Source of the DNA: Mycobacterium terramassiliense
GTDB taxonomy: Bacteria > Actinomycetota > Actinomycetes > Mycobacteriales > Mycobacteriaceae
Direction of reading: 5' to 3'
Assembly: GCF_900157385.1 (NCBI RefSeq)
Contig: NZ_LT717701.1
Span: 1,461,772 to 1,525,771 of the forward strand
Length of the DNA stretch: 64,000 bases
Position numbers and translations under genes: made by a program
Shown here: in pieces, positions 59,011-64,000 of the stretch
Position numbering within the stretch: position 1 is the stretch's first letter
Layout of the letters: every line of letters begins with the position of its first letter
The notes under the pieces: model-generated
The model's input: only the letters and a program-made list of their open reading frames with translations
Told to the model about the DNA's origin: nothing
The model's database searches: none

Positions 59011-60432
59011 CTATACAGCGCCCTCGACAAGCTCCGTCGGTTCCGGTCCATCCGCGCGCGGCGCGGGAGTGGTCGTGCGCCCTGCGACTGCCTCGGCGTC
59101 GGCGAGGTCGACGTCCGCCAAGTCGATGCCTTTGGTCTCGCGGGCGCACAGGGCGGCCACCGCGCTCACCGCCGCGGTGGCCGCCAGGTACCACGAGATC
59201 GGCACCGAGGACTTGTAGGTTTCAAGCAGGCGAACGGCGATGATCGGCGCGAGCGAACCGGCGACGATCGAGGTGACCTGATAACCGAGCGACACCCCGG
59301 AGTAGCGCATCCGCGTCGGGAACATCTCCGCCATGGCCGCCGGCTGGACCGCGTACATGAGACCGTGGAACACCAGACCGATGACGATCGCCGCCATGAT
59401 GACCGCGTTGTGGCGGCTGTCCATCATCGGAAAGGCGAAGAAGCCCCAGGTGCACGCGCACAGCGCGCCGACGAAATAGATTGGGCGCCTGCCGAATCGG
59501 TCGCTGAGGCGCCCAACCAGCGGAATGACCACGAAATGGACGGCGTGGGCGGCCAGCAGCCACCACAGGATGACCTTGGTGTTGGCGTGCACCTGCACTT
59601 TGAGGTACGTGATGGAGAAGGTGACCACGAGGTAGTACATCGTGTTCTCGCCGAAGCGCAGGCCCATCGCGGTGAAAACGCCACGCGGATAACGCTTTAA
59701 CACCTCGACCACACCGAGCTGGCTTGTCTTGGAACGCTCGGCCTCCTGCTGAGCCGCCAGGAAGATCGGCGCGTCCGTCACCTTCGTGCGGATGTAGTAG
59801 CCGATGACGACAACGACCGCGGACAACCAGAACGCGACGCGCCAGCCCCAGCTCAGAAACGCCGCATCCGGCAGCGTCGAGGTGAGACCCAGCAGGACGA
59901 CCGTGGCCAGCATGTTGCCGCCGGGCACCGCCGCCTGCGGCCAGCTCGCCCAGAAACCGCGCGTGAGCCTCGGGCTGTGCTCGGCGACGAGCAGAACGGC
60001 GCCGCCCCACTCGCCGCCGACGGCGAAGCCCTGGAAGAAGCGCAGCACCACCAACAGCGCGGGCGCCCAGTAGCCGATCTGGGCAAACGTAGGCAGGCAG
60101 CCCATGAGAACCGTCACGGCACCCACCAACAGCAGGCTGAACTGCAGCAGCTTCTTGCGGCCATACCGGTCGCCGAAGTGGCCGAAGACAAGGCCGCCGA
60201 TCGGGCGGGCGGCGAAGCCGACGGCGTAGGTCACGAAGGCGGCCAGGATGGCGTCGAGCTCGTTGCCCCCGCGCGGAAAGAACACCTTGCTGAACACCAG
60301 CGTGGCGGCCGTGCCGTAGAGGAAGAACTCATACCACTCGACGACGGTGCCGGCCATGGATGCCGCGACCACCCGGCGGAGGAAAGCGGGCCGCTGGAAT
60401 GGGTCCGCCCGCAACTGATTAGGGACGCTCAC
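59011..60432 (-). CDS. Metabolite:proton symporter (MHS family MFS)
   Basis: A 473-residue transporter starting at GTG 60432, behind TAGGAGGG. The family mark is FLRRVVAASMAGTVVEWYEFFLYGTAATLVFSKVFFP, then the loop motif FGHFGDRYGRKKLL (about residues 85-98), and PVGGEWGG-like (AVGGEWGGAVLLVAEH). Twelve membrane helices are evident. This is the MHS (metabolite:H+ symporter) group, whose members carry citrate, shikimate, proline or similar. The exact substrate is not clear. M. tuberculosis has PPE14 after Rv0914c, so this region is different. Confidence 0.92.
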   Translation of the reverse strand: MSVPNQLRADPFQRPAFLRRVVAASMAGTVVEWYEFFLYGTAATLVFSKVFFPRGGNELDAILAAFVTYAVGFAARPIGGLVFGHFGDRYGRKKLLQFSLLLVGAVTVLMGCLPTFAQIGYWAPALLVVLRFFQGFAVGGEWGGAVLLVAEHSPRLTRGFWASWPQAAVPGGNMLATVVLLGLTSTLPDAAFLSWGWRVAFWLSAVVVVIGYYIRTKVTDAPIFLAAQQEAERSKTSQLGVVEVLKRYPRGVFTAMGLRFGENTMYYLVVTFSITYLKVQVHANTKVILWWLLAAHAVHFVVIPLVGRLSDRFGRRPIYFVGALCACTWGFFAFPMMDSRHNAVIMAAIVIGLVFHGLMYAVQPAAMAEMFPTRMRYSGVSLGYQVTSIVAGSLAPIIAVRLLETYKSSVPISWYLAATAAVSAVAALCARETKGIDLADVDLADAEAVAGRTTTPAPRADGPEPTELVEGAV

Positions 60433-60760
60433 CGGATGCCCTCCTAGGTGGACCGCCCGCCTCGGGCGCCGACCGGGGTCTGCTAGCGGATGGGAGCGTA
60501 CCGCGGTTCGGGCGTCCTTGCCCCTCGGCCTATCCGGGCGGGCACGGTGATTTCGGGGATGTGGCGCTGTGCCCGCCTCACGGCGACAACGACACTGATC
60601 GGTGTCGTTTTCGCGGAGGGTCGGCGGGAAACCGATGAGTTTCGACACGGTCACGGATGGGTACCTATCCGCTGCTCGCTGGTCACACGAGCCCCGTGAA
60701 TCACTATCGTCACATGAGCCAACTGCGGACGTCAATGCGACGGCCTGCTCCTGGAAGGGT
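60433..60760. other. Divergent promoter region with a hairpin
   Basis: These 328 bases between the symporter and the DUF4185 gene hold no gene I can support. CAACGACAC (60587-60595) pairs with GTGTCGTTT-type sequence (60602-60610) around TGATCG, followed by TTTC on the plus strand. An in-frame extension of the DUF4185 frame covers part of it but lacks coding signs. Confidence 0.5.
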
Positions 60761-62251
60761 GTGACCTTGACGGCGATTCCTCGAGTCCTATCGCTATCGG
60801 TGGCGTCGATGACCGCCATCGGTTTCTTCGTGGCGATAGGCGCGGCGCCGTCGGCGAACGCCACACCCTGTAGTGCGCCGGAAGCCAACGTCGATCCCCC
60901 GGCCGCGCCCCCGGCGATGCCCGCGCCCCAGCCGGTTGTGCAACCGCCGACGGGCCGCAGGCCCTCGCACACCAACGACCAGGCGCCATTGCCGAAGTTG
61001 GGTCCCCTGATCTCTTCCTTCCTCAAGCCGGGAGCCGGGGGACAGCGGTACTCCGCAACGATCCAGCCTCAAGCCGGGGTCGTCCCGCCGCCCGGGCCCA
61101 ATCCGCCCGCGCCGGGCGTCCCGCAGCCACCGAACGCCAACCAGCTACAGCCCAACGCGGCCCCGGTTCCGCCGCAGCCGGCGCCGCCCGCGCCGCCCGC
61201 GAACATCGGGGGCGCACCGACGTCGCTGGTCGACTGGGTGACCGGAACGGACGGCCCCAACAAGACCCTGCAACGTTTCGGCATCTCCGGGACCGACCTC
61301 GGGATCGCTTGGGACAACGGTGATCCCGCCAACCGCCAGGTCCTGATGGCCTTCGGTGACACGTTCGGCTACTGCAAGGTGCACGGTCAACAATGGCGAT
61401 ACAACGTGCTGTTCCGCAGTTCGGACCGCGACCTCTCGCATGGAATTCACATCTCCGACGGCGTGCCGAACGACCGATACTCCGGCTCGCCGGTGTGGAC
61501 CACCGGCCTCTCCAAGCAGGTCGTCAACACGATCCACAAGGCCCCGCACGAAACGGGCATCATCCCCACCGCCGCGATCTCCCTTGGGCGAACCCAGTAC
61601 ATGAGCTACATGTCCATCAGGCAGTGGGGCCGTGACGGGGAGTGGAGCACGAACTACTCGGCGATCGCGAGATCCGTTGACAATGGCCAGAACTGGGGGA
61701 TTTTCCCGAGCACCATCCGCACGGCCTCGGCCGACGCGATCCCGGGGATGGGGTTCACGCCCGGGAACGAGAACTTCCAGATGGGCGCCTTCATGAAGGG
61801 CACCGACGGCTACCTCTACCAGTTCGGCACCCCGTCGGGGCGCGGCGGTGCGGCGTTCCTGTCGCGGGTTCCCCCGAACCAGCTGCCGGACCTGAGCAAG
61901 TACCAGTACTGGAACGGCGACAACGGCGGGCACTGGGTCGCGGCCAATCCGGGGGCGGCGACGCCGCTGTGGCCCGGCCCCGTCGGCGAGATGTCGGCCC
62001 AGTACAACAGCTACCTCAAGCAGTACCTGGTGCTGTACACCAACGGTGGCAGCAATGACGTGGTGGCGCGGACCGCGCCGACGCCGACAGGACCGTGGAG
62101 CGGGGAGCAACCGCTGGTGTCGGCGTTCTCGATGCCCGGCGGAATCTACGCGCCGATGATCCATCCGTGGTCGTCGGGGCGGGACCTGTACTTCAACCTG
62201 TCGCTGTGGTCGGCGTACGACGTGATGCTGATGCACACCGTATTGCCATAG
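60761..62251 (+). CDS. Secreted DUF4185 domain protein
   Basis: About 496 residues from GTG 60761. The first 33 residues make a signal peptide (IPRVLSLSVASMTAIGFFVAIGAAPSANATP). A Pro/Ala/Asn-rich linker (about residues 40-150) follows, then a DUF4185 domain of the beta-propeller/glycosidase type: DWVTGTDGPNKTLQRFGISGTDLGIAWDNGD, FGDTFGYC, GSPVWTTGLSKQVVNTIHKAPHETGIIPTAAI, and the end GGIYAPMIHPWSSGRDLYFNLSLWSAYDVMLMHT. Several DUF4185 proteins from mycobacteria degrade arabinogalactan, so cell-wall carbohydrate hydrolysis is plausible but unproven. The start is one of several possible. Confidence 0.88.
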   Translation: MTLTAIPRVLSLSVASMTAIGFFVAIGAAPSANATPCSAPEANVDPPAAPPAMPAPQPVVQPPTGRRPSHTNDQAPLPKLGPLISSFLKPGAGGQRYSATIQPQAGVVPPPGPNPPAPGVPQPPNANQLQPNAAPVPPQPAPPAPPANIGGAPTSLVDWVTGTDGPNKTLQRFGISGTDLGIAWDNGDPANRQVLMAFGDTFGYCKVHGQQWRYNVLFRSSDRDLSHGIHISDGVPNDRYSGSPVWTTGLSKQVVNTIHKAPHETGIIPTAAISLGRTQYMSYMSIRQWGRDGEWSTNYSAIARSVDNGQNWGIFPSTIRTASADAIPGMGFTPGNENFQMGAFMKGTDGYLYQFGTPSGRGGAAFLSRVPPNQLPDLSKYQYWNGDNGGHWVAANPGAATPLWPGPVGEMSAQYNSYLKQYLVLYTNGGSNDVVARTAPTPTGPWSGEQPLVSAFSMPGGIYAPMIHPWSSGRDLYFNLSLWSAYDVMLMHTVLP

Positions 62252-62349
62252 CCGTCCCATGCGCCTCCGCGGCGACCGACGCCGGGCGCGGACGACTGAC
62301 GTAGTGGACTACTCGTGCCCGCGGGGGGAATCGCGGAAAGGATCTAGCC

Positions 62350-62637
62350 ATGAAACCCAATCTTGCCCCGCCCGCCCGGGCGACCTGCGTCGACGAATGG
62401 GACTATCCCGAGGACGGCTTCCGGGCGTTCGACGGCCCCGAGTGGAAAATCAAACACACCACCAACGACGGGCGACGCGCCGATGTCGTGGTATCCGTGA
62501 TCGGCCTGCAGTACGCGGATGGCCACGCGTTGCGCGAGATCATCATCGACTGCCCCGATACCCCGATTATCACGCCGGCCCAAGCGCGGAAGCTGGCTGG
62601 GGCCTTGATCGCGGCGGCCGACTCGGCCGAAGGGTGA
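62350..62637 (+). CDS. Small conserved hypothetical protein
   Basis: A 95-residue protein (MKPNLAPPARATCVDEWDYPEDGFRAFDGPEWKIKHTTNDGRRADVVVSVIGLQYADGHALREIIIDCPDTP), behind GGAAAGGATC. It is soluble, mixed alpha/beta, has no signal peptide. I do not recognise the family, although similar small proteins occur in mycobacteria. It is 98 nt downstream of the DUF4185 gene and converges with the ANTAR gene. Confidence 0.65.
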   Translation: MKPNLAPPARATCVDEWDYPEDGFRAFDGPEWKIKHTTNDGRRADVVVSVIGLQYADGHALREIIIDCPDTPIITPAQARKLAGALIAAADSAEG

Positions 62638-62705
62638 CGTCCGAGCCGCAGCGAGAACGCCGGCCAGCTCCAGGAGCTCTGAAGCCACCGATGTTAACGA
62701 GCGCC

Positions 62706-63473
62706 TCAAGTACGTTTCTCACCATTTCTCGCCGAGATTTGATGTCCTCGAGGCGGAGACGCTGCCTTGCTGTTCGATTCGCGTTCTGGTCCGCGCGCTA
62801 CTAGCTCTTCCGCGATTTCGGCGACTCGCCGGTTAGTGTTCTGCGAAAGCTTTGTCAGGAGTTCGAACGCGCGGACGGCGTCGACATCGAACCTTTCCAT
62901 GATCATTCCTTTGGCCTGACCGATGACGTCCCTGCTTGCCAATGCGGATTTAAATTGCAGGCGCTCGTCGTTCGTGATGAGGGCGACGGCTGCATGCGTC
63001 GCGAACATGGCACCCACCGCTTGCGATTGCGCGGTGAAGGCCTGCGGTTCGCTGCCGAAGAGGTTTAGCGCACCCCTGCGTTTGTCGTGGGTATAGAGCT
63101 GGAAGGACATTGTGCTGTGGACACCGGCGGCAACTGCGGCCTCGGCGAAGCGTGGCCATCGCCCGTCGTTGCGCAGGTCGTTGCAGAGGACCATCGAATC
63201 ACCCGCGGCGGCATCCAAGCATGGTCCCTCGCCGAACCGCTCCTGCATACGGTCGATGTCGACGGCAAGCTGCGAAGTTGCGGCCACCGACGAGAAAGGC
63301 TCACACGGTGGCGAAATCAGCAGGATGTCCGCGGACGCCACACCGTGAACCAACTCGACGCAACTCGCCGTCACGCCCTGCAAAGTGATACCGATTTCGG
63401 TGGGATGGGCGAATTGATTGGTCAATTCTTCCATCGTCAGGCGAAGCACCCCTGCGTATGCGCGGTCATCCAT
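62706..63473 (-). CDS. GAF-ANTAR domain regulator
   Basis: A 255-residue protein from the ATG at 63473 (MDDRAYAGVLRLTMEELTNQF). The N-terminal GAF domain reads ELVHGVASADILLISPPCEPFSSVAATSQLAVDIDRMQERFGEGPCLDAAAGDSMVLCNDLRNDGRWPRFAEAAVAAGVHSTMSFQLYTHD, and the C-terminal ANTAR RNA-binding domain reads QFKSALASRDVIGQAKGMIMERFDVDAVRAFELLTKLSQNTNRRVAEIAEELV. Such mycobacterial proteins bind hairpin RNA pairs to affect antitermination. It is likely a sensor-antiterminator; the signal and target are unknown. It ends with an Arg/Ser-rich tail. Confidence 0.93.
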   Translation of the reverse strand: MDDRAYAGVLRLTMEELTNQFAHPTEIGITLQGVTASCVELVHGVASADILLISPPCEPFSSVAATSQLAVDIDRMQERFGEGPCLDAAAGDSMVLCNDLRNDGRWPRFAEAAVAAGVHSTMSFQLYTHDKRRGALNLFGSEPQAFTAQSQAVGAMFATHAAVALITNDERLQFKSALASRDVIGQAKGMIMERFDVDAVRAFELLTKLSQNTNRRVAEIAEELVARGPERESNSKAASPPRGHQISARNGEKRT

Positions 63474-63825
63474 AACGGCGAGCCTCTTTCGCGACTGTGG
63501 TGTGCGAAGCGGGCCGAGAAGATCGAAAGGTCGTCGGAACCTTGGGCAACTTAAATGAACCGCGTGCCCTGCCAGAATGTTGGCGGGCGTGGTGCTGACG
63601 TTACTCCACTTCGTTGTCAGCGTATACAACCCGCCACCGCCGCGATGACGGGCGCGGGCGAGGTCATCAAAGCGATCTGATACCGCTGCTCCGCCACGCT
63701 CAACTCCCTCATCCAGGGAGTGTCAAGGATCAACCGAAACCACTGTCAACCATCAGCCGAAATACTGTCAGCCATCACCCGGAACCAACTGTCAAGCATC
63801 AGCCGAGGTCATACATCCTGCTCTG
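63474..63825. other. Gene-free region before tRNA-Arg, ending in direct repeats
   Basis: These 352 bases contain no supportable gene. From 63703 there is a short hairpin (ACTCCCT/AGGGAGT) followed by four imperfect repeats of TGTCAxxxATCAxCCGAxA (see separate entry). The first 200 bases include the ANTAR gene promoter. Confidence 0.65.
63721..63811. repeat. Four imperfect 22-24 bp direct repeats
   Basis: Copies start at 63721, 63744, 63766 and 63790: TGTCAAGGATCAACCGAAAC, TGTCAACCATCAGCCGAAAT, TGTCAGCCATCACCCGGAAC and TGTCAAGCATCAGCCGAGG. Repeats of this sort are typical of the ends of IS21-like elements, where they bind transposase. No transposase is present in the window, so this may be a remnant next to the tRNA. 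Confidence 0.75.
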
Positions 63826-63898
63826 TGCCCCCGGCAGGATTCGAACCTGCGACACCGGCTTTAGGAGAGCCGTGCTCTATCCCCTGAGCTACGAGGGC
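63826..63898 (-). tRNA. tRNA-Arg (anticodon CCT)
   Basis: On the minus strand the 73-nt gene begins GCCCTCGTAGCTCAGGGGAT. The acceptor stem is GCCCTCG/CGGGGGC, the D arm GCTC...GAGC, the anticodon stem CGGCT/AGCCG with loop CTCCTAA (anticodon CCT), and the T arm CAGG TTCGAATCCTG. The 3' end has a discriminator A; CCA is not encoded. It reads AGG codons. Confidence 0.97.
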
Positions 63899-64000
63899 GA
63901 GGGCGTCTGGCCAACGCCTCGCGGGCGGGTTGCCGTTCCTGGCGGGTCGGCCTGGTTGTGCCAGTGCGGCGGATGTGAGTCTAGCGGGCGCGGCAATCGC

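Overview
The window is a high-GC actinobacterial chromosome segment that I read as a slow-growing non-tuberculous Mycobacterium (Mycobacterium avium complex-like; species not determined). The reason is gene order. From about 8.1 kb to 58.8 kb the genes follow, from memory, the Mycobacterium tuberculosis block Rv0861c (XPB helicase) to Rv0914c (thiolase), with matching orientation, overlaps and protein lengths. I see no PE/PPE genes where M. tuberculosis has PE_PGRS15 and PPE13, and several M. tuberculosis-only genes (Rv0888, Rv0890c-Rv0895) are absent. No database search was possible, so all names rest on reading the translations.

Layout. 0-8 kb is accessory metabolism: a truncated F420-type oxidoreductase and an FAD monooxygenase with a divergent TetR regulator and two operators; an ECF sigma factor with a SnoaL-like tail divergent from YCII and SRPBCC genes across a 27-bp palindrome; a second F420-type oxidoreductase; three 54-bp tandem repeats; and a zinc-ribbon/OB protein paired with a thiolase. 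8-17 kb holds XPB helicase and its associated protein, the molybdopterin genes moaC2-moaB2-moaE2 and moaD2-moaA2, rpfA with a CRP-like site and a c-di-AMP (ydaO) riboswitch but an apparent frameshift, and cspB. 17-25 kb holds fadE10, a glutathionyl-hydroquinone-reductase-like protein, an intact IS30-family element sitting between two hairpin arms, a DUF559 nuclease-like gene, DUF2771 and MFS genes. 25-39 kb holds housekeeping and envelope genes: MarR, a SpoU methyltransferase, sepH, serC, an AurF-like diiron oxygenase beside fprB, citA, pdxH, gltA2 and a CrtI-like oxidoreductase that seems to start with CTG. 39-51 kb holds the arfABC operon (arfC with 13 tandem 11-residue repeats), prrAB, an FAD monooxygenase/TetR pair, accD3/echA6 back to back, a metallo-hydrolase and a penicillin-binding-type lipoprotein. 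51-59 kb holds ctpE, an Rv0909-Rv0910-type toxin-antitoxin pair, VOC proteins, and a thiolase-carotenoid oxygenase-VOC operon. The last 5 kb holds a metabolite:proton symporter, a secreted DUF4185 protein, a GAF-ANTAR regulator, IS21-end-like direct repeats and tRNA-Arg(CCT).

How genes work together. moaA2/C2/B2/E2/D2 cover several steps of molybdenum cofactor synthesis. fprB carries its own ferredoxin and could feed electrons to the neighbouring diiron oxygenase. ArfA, ArfB and ArfC form an envelope system that in M. tuberculosis is tied to acid adaptation. prrAB is a classic two-component pair. Many starts look leaderless, with a TANNNT box at -12 to -7 of the start codon.
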